From positions 1 through 7,431 of the forward strand of contig QMPB01000209.1 in NCBI GenBank assembly GCA_003648395.1: a stretch of 7,431 nucleotides of DNA, given 5' to 3'. A program made the position numbers and the translations under genes. The notes below the pieces were generated by a model. That model did not search any database. It worked only from the letters and a program-made list of their open reading frames with translations, and had not been told where the DNA came from. Positions 1 through 6,956 of this stretch are shown piece by piece (position 1 is the stretch's first letter; each line of letters begins with the position of its first letter). The DNA comes from Bacteroidota bacterium (GTDB taxonomy: Bacteria; Bacteroidota; Bacteroidia; Bacteroidales; UBA1556).

Positions 1-1338
1 ATTATTAGAATAACCTGAAGAGTTACGACCTGTAGTATTAGTATTTGCATAGTTTACTGAAGCAGAAACATCTAATCCTTTAGCAAAAGTATGAGAAGCA
101 TTAAAACCTAAGTTATTTCTTTTTAACTCAGAATTAGGCATAATACCAGTTTGGTATGTATTAGTATAAGATGCACGGTAAGAGCTTTTTTCAGTTCCAC
201 CATTAACAGCTACACTATTTTTTAATGTATTTGAATTATTAAAGAAAGTGATAGGGCCATTTGCTCCAACAGTCCAAGGTGTTTTTTTACCATAATTTTC
301 ACTTTCAGGAACAAAAGATGTCCATTGGTAAACCATCAAACTAGGGTCAAATTGTTCTCCGTAAGAAGCATCCTCAGTAGTTGGAACTAATAGGTCATCA
401 TTTCCATCACCATCATAATCATACTCGAATAAACCTGGATGATCACCACCACTATAATAAGGGCCATAACCAGCACCATAACCAGTTTGATACTTAGGGA
501 AAGTTGATTTGTCAATTATACCTACAGTATAACTAGAAGAAATAGTAATGCCAATAGCATTAGCTCCTCCTTTTACAGACTTATTACCTTTTTTGGTAGT
601 AATAATGATAACACCATTTGCAGCACGAGAACCATAAAGAGCTGTTGCAGCCGCACCCTTAAGTACGTTGATAGACTCAATATCATCAGAGTTAATGTCA
701 GAAACAGCAGAACCGAAGTCATAACCACTTCCTCCTTGACGTTGAGTAGAACTATTAGTATTGGTATTATTAACAGGTACACCGTCAATCACAAACAAAG
801 CTTGGTTGTCTCCTGTTAAAGATGTAGTACCACGAATAATAATGTTAGTAGAGCCACCAAAGTTATTGTTGGCTTTTACTTGCACACCGGATACTTTACC
901 TGAGATAGAATTAACGAAGTTCTCATTCTTAACAACGTTAATATCATCTCCACTAACTTCTTGGGTCGAATAACCCAAAGATTTCTTTTCTCTAGAAATA
1001 CCTAGAGCCGTAATAACAGCACCTTCTAGCTCGGTTATGCTTGGCGCCATGTTTACATCAATACTAGTTTTTGCCCCAACCTCAATCTCTTGAGTGGCCA
1101 TTCCCATAAAAGAAAATACAAGAGTATTGTATTTAGCTCCATCATAGGAAATTTTGTAGGTACCATCCATTCCACTGGTTGTTCCAATGGTGGTTCCTTT
1201 TACAACAACTGTTGCTCCCGGTATAGCACCGCCGTCTTCGGCACTGCTAATCTTACCGCTAACAACTTTTGTTTGTGCTTGAACAATTTGCATTCCTGCT
1301 AAAAAGAAGAATGCAATTAAAAAAGTAATTTTTCGCAT
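1..1338 (-). CDS. SusC/RagA-family TonB-linked outer membrane receptor, N-terminal part (3' end beyond window)
   Basis: Outer-membrane TonB-dependent transporter of the SusC type, which in Bacteroidota pairs with a SusD lipoprotein to import glycans, peptides or other large nutrients. The 446 residues visible begin MRKITFLIAFF, a signal peptide with a likely signal peptidase I cut after VQA (residue 21). Residues about 24-102 match the CarboxypepD_reg-like domain (VVSGKI, GATVVVKGTT, DGTYKI, LVFSFMGM). The linker ITALGISREKKSLGY (about 109-123) is typical of the family. The plug follows at about 125-250, with LFVIDGVPVNN (181-191) and the family signature INVLKGAAATALYGSRAANG (223-242) then VIIITTKKG. 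First barrel strands start near 370. The reading frame is open through base 1, so about half the barrel is missing only because the window ends. A D-rich loop lies at 307-315. Arginine is mostly CGT, unlike the AGA-rich helicase gene, which suggests high expression. The substrate cannot be deduced. The start at 1338 gives a complete signal peptide. Family assignment is firm. Confidence 0.96.
   Translation of the reverse strand, partial: MRKITFLIAFFFLAGMQIVQAQTKVVSGKISSAEDGGAIPGATVVVKGTTIGTTSGMDGTYKISYDGAKYNTLVFSFMGMATQEIEVGAKTSIDVNMAPSITELEGAVITALGISREKKSLGYSTQEVSGDDINVVKNENFVNSISGKVSGVQVKANNNFGGSTNIIIRGTTSLTGDNQALFVIDGVPVNNTNTNSSTQRQGGSGYDFGSAVSDINSDDIESINVLKGAAATALYGSRAANGVIIITTKKGNKSVKGGANAIGITISSSYTVGIIDKSTFPKYQTGYGAGYGPYYSGGDHPGLFEYDYDGDGNDDLLVPTTEDASYGEQFDPSLMVYQWTSFVPESENYGKKTPWTVGANGPITFFNNSNTLKNSVAVNGGTEKSSYRASYTNTYQTGIMPNSELKRNNLGFNASHTFAKGLDVSASVNYANTNTTGRNSSGYSNN
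1275..1338 (-). other. Signal peptide of the SusC-like receptor
   Basis: Residues 1-21 show two basic residues (R2, K3), a hydrophobic core (ITFLIAFFFLAG) and VQA before Q22, a standard Sec/SPase I signal. There is no lipobox cysteine, consistent with an integral outer-membrane barrel and not a lipoprotein. The cleavage point is inferred by eye. Confidence 0.8.
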
Positions 1339-1661
1339 AACAACTAAAGTTTTGTTAGTAATAAAAATTTATAATTAATTTGGTTTGTAATTCTGTGCTT
1401 TGTTATAATACCCTGTTTACTTATTTTAGTATTTTTAGATATTTGTAATAAAACATCGCAAGTTAAAAAGAAAATCTTAAATTTTGATAAAAAACTTTAA
1501 AAAAATATAACAATTATTTATTCCAGACTAGAAAACGAAGCTATTATTCTGATATACCATTAGATATACTAAGAGTAATCTTTATTCATAATAGATAATA
1601 AATAGAAATAATTTACCATTTATTTAATATTGAACTTGCATTCTTTATTGAAAATAGGTTC
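1339..1661. other. AT-rich intergenic region between helicase gene and susC-like gene
   Basis: The 323 bases separate two minus-strand genes and contain no credible coding frame, RNA gene or strong hairpin. It should hold the 3' end of the helicase transcript and the promoter and leader of the susC-like gene. No exact TAnnTTTG (-7) match was found on the minus strand, so no promoter is called. No Shine-Dalgarno sequence precedes the ATG at 1338; the upstream bases are A/T-rich, as is common in Bacteroidota. The length and lack of overlap argue that the two genes are separate transcription units. Confidence 0.6.
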
Positions 1662-4600
1662 TTAAATTCGTATTATATCAATTCTTTTATGCAAATAAAG
1701 CAATATACCCTCAATTTTTGCTGATTGCATTGTATTTAAAACATTAATATAATTGCCTATTTGTTTAAGGTGTTTCTCTTTTTCTGAAGTCGAAATCTCA
1801 GAGTAATTAGAATATTTATAATCAATAATTGTATATTTATTATTAATCATAATTATCTTATCAGGTCTGATTGTTTCAAATTGGTTAATTATTATATCTT
1901 TTTCAGAAATAAAACTATTCTTTGCCTCAAAAAGATATCTAGTATCTTTAGATTTCAACAACTGATTTATTATTTCTACAAATTCTTCAATATATTCAAT
2001 ACTCAAATTTTTTAGTTTTATTTCATTTTCTATTAATTCATCAATTTTAGTAGAAGAGTCTACTTTAGATAATAAATTATGAAGCTGAATCCCCTTTTCT
2101 TTGAACTTCTTCTTATTATTTAAGGTGTCTACTTTTAATTTCGTTTTTTCTTTCCAAGAATTGTGAATAAACTTATTGATACTAATACTAGAAGATTCTT
2201 TATGTTCATTAATAGTTTTTATAGTTGGCTTACCAATGCTTAAAAATGAATCACCTTTACTTGTTTCTCTATTCTCTGACCATACAATACTATTTGTATT
2301 ATTCCATATTCCCTCTGAAATCTTATCTTTATTACTAAAGAATATATATAATTCACTAACAGGACGAGTAGTTGCAACATATAATAGATTTAAATCATCT
2401 AATCTCTTTTTGTTTTCTTCTTCTTTTAAACCTTCTTTATATATACTATTTAATCCAGTTTTTTCTGTACTAATTAACACTTTAGGCATAATTGGCTTTA
2501 TAGTTTCATCAGCTTCTTGCCATATTGAATCTCTTTTATCTAAATCGAAATTGAAACCAATAAGTGGAAACATTACAATAGGAAATTCTAAACCTTTTGC
2601 TTTATGGATTGTCAACAATTGAACTGAATCACTATCACTAGCAGTATCTATAACAAGCTTAGAATAGTTATTTTCCCAGAAATCAAGAAATTGAGCGATA
2701 CTACCTTTCCCTTTTTTATTCTGTTCTAATAAGTGGTCAAAAAAATTATATATGAATGGATTACTAGCAATATTAAGATTTAACACCTTAATAATATACT
2801 CTGTAAATTCATATGCAGAAAAACTAATACCATTATCGATATCAATATTGTATCCAATGTTTTTAAGCTTAGAGTCAAATCCAATTGAACTATCAATTAT
2901 AGTGTCTTGCTTAATTTTGAAATAGTTTAGAATAGAATATTGATTATTAATAATATCTTTTCCTATTACTAATTTCATAAAACTAATAATAAGATTTACT
3001 ATTTTAGAATTATGTAAATAAAGAGCCTCCGAACTAACAACTTTTACTCCTTTATTTAATAGATAGTCTGCTATTTTAGTTAAAGGCTTTTTATTTCTAG
3101 CCAAGATGCAAATATCACCAAGCTTATAATTCCGGTCTTTAAGTTGGGTTATCTCACTAAGAATATTTTCAAACAATAAATCATCAATATTATCTTTTTC
3201 AGATGATAGATGTGTTAGTTTAACATATCCTTCATTAAAAACTTTATTGGGTTCTTGCAAATGCTCTTCAAATATATTATTAACATAATCAGATTCGTGA
3301 CTTAAAAGGTCTTTATAGAATTTATTATTAAAATTCACTATTGTTTCTTTACTTCTATAATTTACGTTTAATACAAATTGCTGGTAATTTCTTTCCAAAA
3401 GAGCTTCTCGTTGTTTGTTAAGCAAAGAAATATTAGAATTGGCAAGTTTTGGCAGATTTACAAATTGTTCTACTTCACCATCTCTCCATCTATATATTGC
3501 TTGTTTTGCATCGCCAACTAACAAATTAGTATAAGAAGATGCCAAGCTATTCTCTAATAATGGTAATAAATTATTCCATTGAATTACTGAGGTATCTTGA
3601 AACTCATCAATTAAATAATGATTATATTTTTGTCCAATTTTCTCATAAATAAAAGGAGCTTGTTGTTCATTTACTACTTCCGATATTTTTCTATTTATTT
3701 CAGAAATATGGATAATATCATTATCAATGCTATAAGTATCTATTATTTGTTTCAATTGATGAATTAATGCAAGAGGTGATATTTTATTTAGAATAAGCTT
3801 ATGAGCATTATATAATGGCATTTGTTTTTTATAATATAATCTAGCATCGTTAATAATCTTCAATAAACTTGGTTTTGCAGAATCTATAGTGTCTTTTATG
3901 GAAATAGTTTGCTTCTTTGCATACCAATCCTTATTATTATCAACCTTTTCAACGAATGTCTTATTCTCTAATTCGTTAATATCATAGGTGTGTTTGTGAT
4001 TTGAGTATAATTTATGAAAATATTTATACAACCATGAGCCAGAGCAGTCCTTCTCTTCAAGTCCATGTTCTTCAATGCAATTAATTCCTTCTGCTCCAAA
4101 ACCTTTTAATTTTTCATTGTAACTTCTTAATTGTTTTTGAAGAATTGATTTTACTTTAGAAAAGCTCTCAATAGGAATATCTTTGAGTAAATCAATATTT
4201 TGATAATGTTTTGAGTCGAATATTAGCTTAGCAAGTTCCGAAAGTTGAATATCAATATTGACACTTCTTCCTTCTTCCATCTTCTCCATGGTGTAGTCGA
4301 GCAAGAATTTAGTTAACTGATCATTCTTACCTACTTCTTCATAAAGCTCTTCAATAGCTTGTTCAATAATGATTTCGCTATCAAGTTCTATTTCAAAATT
4401 AGCTGCTAATTGAAGGTTATGAGCAAAACTTCTAACAATTTTAACCACAAAACTATCAATAGTATTAAAGCCAAAATCGCCATATTGATGTAGAATATTA
4501 CTTAAGAGTATTTTACTTTGTGCTTTTATTTTATTTACATCAAATCCAGTATTTTTCATTAAATCGCTAACAATATATGCAATATCACTATCGGGCTTGC

Positions 4601-4796
4601 TAGTATCCATATTTTTAAGTTTTACCAAATTATTTATTAGCCTACTTTTCATCTCATTAGTTGCTTTTTGGGTAAAAGTAAGGGCAATAATTTGGCGAAA
4701 TTGAAATGGATTTACTAATGCAAGACTTAGGTATTCAATTACTAATGTGCTTGTTTTTCCTGAACCAGCAGATGACTTATAAACTTTTAGACTCAT
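1662..4796 (-). CDS. AddA/RecB-like UvrD-family helicase-nuclease, 1044 aa
   Basis: Superfamily 1A DNA helicase fused to a C-terminal RecB-type nuclease, the architecture of the AddA subunit of AddAB double-strand-break resection enzymes. Helicase motifs are all present: Walker A AGSGKT (10-15), motif Ia ALTFTQKATNEM (38-49), motif II DEFQD (397-401), motif III GDAKQAIYRWRDGE (428-441), motif IV NVNYRS (477-482), motif V LTIHKAKGLEFP (728-739) and motif VI LLYVATTRP (804-812). The nuclease domain (about 895-1044) has the full RecB-like set: H906 in QLHNLL, E957, D979 in RPDK, D992 and K994 in IDYK, and Q1012. It therefore looks catalytically intact. There are only three cysteines (240, 251, 562), so no AddB-type Fe-S cluster. 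Length fits AddA-like proteins of Bacteroidota. Expected role: ATP-driven unwinding and end processing for RecA loading, with a nuclease partner. No addB-like gene is adjacent in the window: upstream is a divergent regulator and downstream is susC. A defence-related helicase-nuclease is a less likely alternative. Confidence 0.93.
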   Translation of the reverse strand: MSLKVYKSSAGSGKTSTLVIEYLSLALVNPFQFRQIIALTFTQKATNEMKSRLINNLVKLKNMDTSKPDSDIAYIVSDLMKNTGFDVNKIKAQSKILLSNILHQYGDFGFNTIDSFVVKIVRSFAHNLQLAANFEIELDSEIIIEQAIEELYEEVGKNDQLTKFLLDYTMEKMEEGRSVNIDIQLSELAKLIFDSKHYQNIDLLKDIPIESFSKVKSILQKQLRSYNEKLKGFGAEGINCIEEHGLEEKDCSGSWLYKYFHKLYSNHKHTYDINELENKTFVEKVDNNKDWYAKKQTISIKDTIDSAKPSLLKIINDARLYYKKQMPLYNAHKLILNKISPLALIHQLKQIIDTYSIDNDIIHISEINRKISEVVNEQQAPFIYEKIGQKYNHYLIDEFQDTSVIQWNNLLPLLENSLASSYTNLLVGDAKQAIYRWRDGEVEQFVNLPKLANSNISLLNKQREALLERNYQQFVLNVNYRSKETIVNFNNKFYKDLLSHESDYVNNIFEEHLQEPNKVFNEGYVKLTHLSSEKDNIDDLLFENILSEITQLKDRNYKLGDICILARNKKPLTKIADYLLNKGVKVVSSEALYLHNSKIVNLIISFMKLVIGKDIINNQYSILNYFKIKQDTIIDSSIGFDSKLKNIGYNIDIDNGISFSAYEFTEYIIKVLNLNIASNPFIYNFFDHLLEQNKKGKGSIAQFLDFWENNYSKLVIDTASDSDSVQLLTIHKAKGLEFPIVMFPLIGFNFDLDKRDSIWQEADETIKPIMPKVLISTEKTGLNSIYKEGLKEEENKKRLDDLNLLYVATTRPVSELYIFFSNKDKISEGIWNNTNSIVWSENRETSKGDSFLSIGKPTIKTINEHKESSSISINKFIHNSWKEKTKLKVDTLNNKKKFKEKGIQLHNLLSKVDSSTKIDELIENEIKLKNLSIEYIEEFVEIINQLLKSKDTRYLFEAKNSFISEKDIIINQFETIRPDKIIMINNKYTIIDYKYSNYSEISTSEKEKHLKQIGNYINVLNTMQSAKIEGILLYLHKRIDIIRI

Positions 4797-4824
4797 ACTT
4801 ATTAGTTTTAAGCGAAGATATATA

Positions 4825-4851
4825 TTTTACATGATTATTATGTATGTAAAA
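4825..4851. repeat. Inverted repeat TTTTACAT / ATGTAAAA, 29-55 bp upstream of helicase start
   Basis: The arms TTTTACAT (4825-4832) and ATGTAAAA (4844-4851) are perfect complements separated by 11 bases. The position fits a 5' leader hairpin or an operator in the helicase promoter. It is immediately followed by the perfect palindrome AAAAAATAATTATTTTTT (4849-4866). Such motifs arise easily in DNA this AT-rich, so function is uncertain. Confidence 0.35.
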
Positions 4852-5000
4852 AAATAATTATTTTTTAGTCTTATTAGTAGCTTTTTACATCTAAAACTAG
4901 CCGTAATAATAGTATTTAATATTAATAATAATTCAAGCTTAAAACACTGTAAACATTAATAGTTATAGGTGTTAATTAATGTATTTAAGTTATTCGGTGC

Positions 5001-5023
5001 TTATTTATTCTGATTATAAATAA
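5001..5023. promoter_or_regulatory. Candidate operator: 8-bp inverted repeat upstream of the Rrf2 gene
   Basis: TTATTTAT (5001-5008) and ATAAATAA (5016-5023) are perfect complements around a 7-base spacer, a 23-bp dyad of the size typically bound by an Rrf2 dimer. It ends 18 bp before the -7-like element at 5042-5049, so it covers the place where a -33 element would sit. Rrf2 regulators often repress their own genes, so autoregulation is plausible. The low-complexity base content keeps confidence low. Confidence 0.35.
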
Positions 5024-5041
5024 TACAGTCATTTATTTATA

Positions 5042-5049
5042 TATTTTTG
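5042..5049 (+). promoter_or_regulatory. Putative Bacteroidota -7 element (TATTTTTG) for the Rrf2 gene
   Basis: TATTTTTG matches the TAnnTTTG consensus of the Bacteroidota primary sigma factor exactly. It lies about 90 bp upstream of the ATG at 5141, giving a leader of roughly 85 bases. No TTG/TTTG -33 element is visible at the usual distance; the dyad at 5001-5023 occupies that zone. Confidence 0.4.
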
Positions 5050-5140
5050 TGGAAATTTAGATTATTTGGGTAACATAAAAAATTACGTTGAATAACTTTT
5101 TTTTATTTTTCACAAATAACACAAGCACACATTATTAATT

Positions 5141-5554
5141 ATGCCGAATAAAATTTTTAATTTATCAGAAGCTGCAAGTATAGCAATTCATAGTATGGTA
5201 TTTATTGCTAAAAAGGGTAAAATGACCAATGTTATCATGATTTCTGAGGAGTTTAGCTTTTCGAAACACCATGTTGCAAAAGTAATGCAGAGATTGAATA
5301 AAGTTGGAATGGTTGGAAGTAATAGAGGACCTTCTGGTGGTTTTTATCTACAAAAAAAACCTGAGGAAATAAGTCTATTAGATATTTACGAAGCTATAGA
5401 AGGAAAAATGCCAGAATATGATTGTCCTATGGGATATAATTATTGCCCTTTTAAAAAGTGTTTGCTTGGTACAATAATAAATGATATGACAGCTCAATTT
5501 AAGGATTATCTAGAAACCAAAACTCTTCAGTTTTTCTTAGATAATGACTATTAG
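5141..5554 (+). CDS. Rrf2-family transcriptional regulator with three-cysteine cluster site, 137 aa
   Basis: Small winged-helix DNA-binding protein of the Rrf2 family (IscR, NsrR, CymR, RsrR relatives), acting as a dimer in the cytoplasm. The helix-turn-helix spans about 30-56, with recognition helix SFSKHHVAKVMQRLNKVGMV (39-58). The wing carries the family hallmark RGPSGGFYL (62-70), followed by the usual helix ISLLDIYEAIEG (77-88). Three cysteines at 95, 102 and 107 sit where IscR and NsrR bind an Fe-S cluster, but the spacing is C-x6-C-x4-C instead of the C-x5-C-x5-C of those two. This suggests a cluster-binding or redox/NO-sensing regulator; the exact signal cannot be read from sequence. 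Length is typical for the family. It is divergent from the helicase gene and convergent with hydE, 187 bp away. Its own promoter region has a candidate operator. The start at 5141 directly precedes the expected N-terminal helix (IFNLSEAASIAI). Confidence 0.93.
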   Translation: MPNKIFNLSEAASIAIHSMVFIAKKGKMTNVIMISEEFSFSKHHVAKVMQRLNKVGMVGSNRGPSGGFYLQKKPEEISLLDIYEAIEGKMPEYDCPMGYNYCPFKKCLLGTIINDMTAQFKDYLETKTLQFFLDNDY

Positions 5555-5741
5555 AATACTTCAATAGAATTTTACCTCTCGCCTATCTGCCGATGCAGGC
5601 AAGCAAAACCATTAAGATACAAAATTTTGATTATTAAAAGATTATAATCATCTATTTTACCAACACTTACGAGGTCTTTCTGAACTATTATTTCATTATT
5701 AAATTTTCTTATCAGAAATACTTTTTATATATAAAAAACTG
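5555..5741. terminator. Convergent intergenic region with candidate weak terminators
   Basis: This 187-bp gap lies between the stops of two convergent genes, so transcription must end here from both sides. Candidate structures are CTGC-CGAT-GCAG (5587-5598), inside a GC-rich island; TTTCT-TATC-AGAAA (5705-5718); and the A/T palindrome TTTTTATATATAAAAA (5722-5737), which begins about four bases past the hydE stop. None is a classic strong GC stem followed by a T-tract, so the exact terminator is not established. Confidence 0.35.
5581..5600. repeat. GC-rich imperfect palindrome island
   Basis: The 20 bases starting GCCTATCTGC and ending CGATGCAGGC contain the hairpin CTGC-CGAT-GCAG plus partly matching GC flanks. 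It stands out as a GC-rich block in very AT-rich DNA. It resembles decayed copies of the TGCCTGC/GCAGGCA palindromes scattered through many Bacteroidota genomes, but that identity is from memory and not proven here. Confidence 0.35.
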
Positions 5742-6833
5742 CTATGTATGTCCTTTTTGTGTACTTCTTCTCTTAAAATGCAAACTATCGCCCCATCTGC
5801 CATAACCAATTTCACTACCAGCCATTTTAATTCTCATTTCAAGACAATTTTTACAATCTGAGGCTTCTTCGTCGGTGCAAGGTTTGTCTTCATATAAGCT
5901 ATAATCATCACGAAATTGTCCTGGAGTAATATTTGGCATCATAATATTTGCACCAACTTTCAGAGCTTTTTCTCGACCAATTGGGTCGATAGATTGAAGT
6001 GCTGTAGCAGCAGCAATATTAATGTCAGGCATCATAATTCTTAGAATTGCAATCATTTTTAGAGCTAGAACAAAGCGTTCTCTTTTAGGCAAAAGATTAT
6101 CCTTAAACAAATACAAAGGAGTATCCTGATGCTCAACATAAGGCCCCATACCACACATATCAATATCTATTTTTTTCATAAAAAGCAGATCATCGGCAAG
6201 ATTTTCAATGGTTTGAAATGGAGAAGCTATCATTACACCTGTTCCTGTTTGATAACCAATATCTTTCAATACTTTTAAGCACTCTATTCTTTCTTCAAAA
6301 TTATGCTTATCGGTAATAGGATGTAACTTATAATAGTGCTCAGGATCTGTTGATTCTATCCTTAAAAGATAGCGATGTGCTCCTGCATCAAACCAACGCT
6401 GATAAGTTTCTACAGACTGCTCTCCAAGAGATATTGTAATACCCAATTCTCCATTCGACAAAGCTTTAATCTTTTTGAGCAAAGCCTCTATTCTTGCAGT
6501 AAAAATCTCACTCTTAAGTTCTCCTGACTGAAGAACCACAGACGCATAATTCTCTTTATATGCAAATTCTGCTGCTTCTAGTATCTCTTTGTCACTTAGA
6601 TTATAGCGAGAAAAATTCTTATTTGAACTTCTAATGCCACAATAAAAGCAGTCTTTCTCACATATATTTGAGAACTCAATAAGTCCTCGAAAATACACCA
6701 AATCACCAACAGTTTCTCTTTTTACTTCTGCTGCTTTTTTGTAAAGCTCTACAGCTTCTATTTTGTCAGTATTCAAAAGATAAATTATGTCTTCTTTGCT
6801 AAACTGTTCCTTATTTAAAATTGTTTCAATCAT
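5742..6833 (-). CDS. hydE: HydE, [FeFe]-hydrogenase H-cluster radical SAM maturase, 363 aa
   Basis: Cytoplasmic radical S-adenosylmethionine enzyme that, with HydG and HydF, builds the 2Fe subcluster of [FeFe] hydrogenase; HydE acts on the iron-cysteine synthon made by HydG. The radical-SAM cluster motif is CEKDCFYC (C58, C62, C65). Other HydE features are VVLQSGE (99-105), ITISLGEQS (132-140), GAHRYLLRIES (151-161), KLHPIT (169-174), and GMGPYVEHQDTPL (228-240), the counterpart of the family's GPFIPHPDTPL. C319, C327 and C330 reproduce the C-x7-C-x2-C spacing of the accessory C-terminal cluster site of Thermotoga maritima HydE, which some HydE proteins lack. These separate it from the related BioB and PylB. 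Length is normal (the Thermotoga protein is about 350 aa). The start at 6833 gives the expected N-terminal segment (FSKEDIIYLL). No hydF, hydG or hydrogenase gene is adjacent; it seems to be transcribed alone. An 11-bp dyad upstream may control it. Confidence 0.95.
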   Translation of the reverse strand: MIETILNKEQFSKEDIIYLLNTDKIEAVELYKKAAEVKRETVGDLVYFRGLIEFSNICEKDCFYCGIRSSNKNFSRYNLSDKEILEAAEFAYKENYASVVLQSGELKSEIFTARIEALLKKIKALSNGELGITISLGEQSVETYQRWFDAGAHRYLLRIESTDPEHYYKLHPITDKHNFEERIECLKVLKDIGYQTGTGVMIASPFQTIENLADDLLFMKKIDIDMCGMGPYVEHQDTPLYLFKDNLLPKRERFVLALKMIAILRIMMPDINIAAATALQSIDPIGREKALKVGANIMMPNITPGQFRDDYSLYEDKPCTDEEASDCKNCLEMRIKMAGSEIGYGRWGDSLHFKRRSTQKGHT

Positions 6834-6908
6834 AATAAATGCTTCTTTAAACTTTTGTCTTTCGCAAAGTAGTAAAGACTTAATTAAAATAAATCAATAA
6901 CCATTGTA

Positions 6909-6956
6909 CATGACAAAATTATATTTAATCTATGTTTTTTTAATGATTTTGTCATG
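6909..6956. promoter_or_regulatory. Candidate operator: 11-bp inverted repeat CATGACAAAAT / ATTTTGTCATG upstream of hydE
   Basis: Perfect 11-bp arms at 6909-6919 and 6946-6956 are separated by 26 bases. The proximal arm overlaps the putative minus-strand -7 element, and the distal arm lies where the region just upstream of -33 would be, so a protein bound to both arms would bracket the promoter. Arms of this length that include GC bases are unlikely to be trivial A/T symmetry. Alternatives are an RNA hairpin with a large loop or a remnant of mobile-element ends. Confidence 0.45.
6914..6921 (-). promoter_or_regulatory. Putative -7 element (TAATTTTG) for hydE
   Basis: Read on the minus strand the bases are TAATTTTG, an exact TAnnTTTG match about 80 bp before the hydE ATG. 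There is no TTG/TTTG -33 box at the usual spacing, so the promoter may depend on an activator or the match may be accidental within the inverted repeat. Confidence 0.35.

Larger units (their letters stand above)
4797..5140. promoter_or_regulatory. Divergent promoter region between helicase gene and Rrf2 regulator
   Basis: This 344-bp, very AT-rich region lies between the start codons of two divergent genes and has no credible coding frame. It must carry promoters for both. The regulator side has a clear TAnnTTTG match (5042-5049) and a perfect 8-bp inverted repeat (5001-5023). The helicase side has an 8-bp inverted repeat (4825-4851) next to an 18-bp A/T palindrome (4849-4866). No exact -7 match was found for the helicase gene. 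Confidence 0.7.

Noticed and set aside
573..1302. Three short open frames (573-788 minus, 761-973 plus, 1090-1302 plus)
   Set aside because: All lie over the SusC-like reading frame, which is continuous and matches the family from signal peptide to barrel; they are shadows.
1339..1661. Small RNA or riboswitch in the susC leader
   Set aside because: No convincing stem-loop or known aptamer pattern could be seen in this AT-rich stretch.
2176..2622. Open frame of 148 codons on the plus strand
   Set aside because: It lies wholly antisense to the helicase gene, whose frame is confirmed by all conserved motifs; its translation resembles no known family.
1662..4796. Phage-defence helicase-nuclease
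   Set aside because: Motif order, length and the C-terminal RecB nuclease fit a housekeeping AddA-like enzyme, and no defence partner genes are adjacent.
5742..6833. BioB (biotin synthase) or PylB instead of HydE
   Set aside because: The HydE-type GMGPYVEHQDTPL segment, the KLHPIT motif and the C-terminal C-x7-C-x2-C triad favour HydE; no biotin or pyrrolysine genes are nearby.
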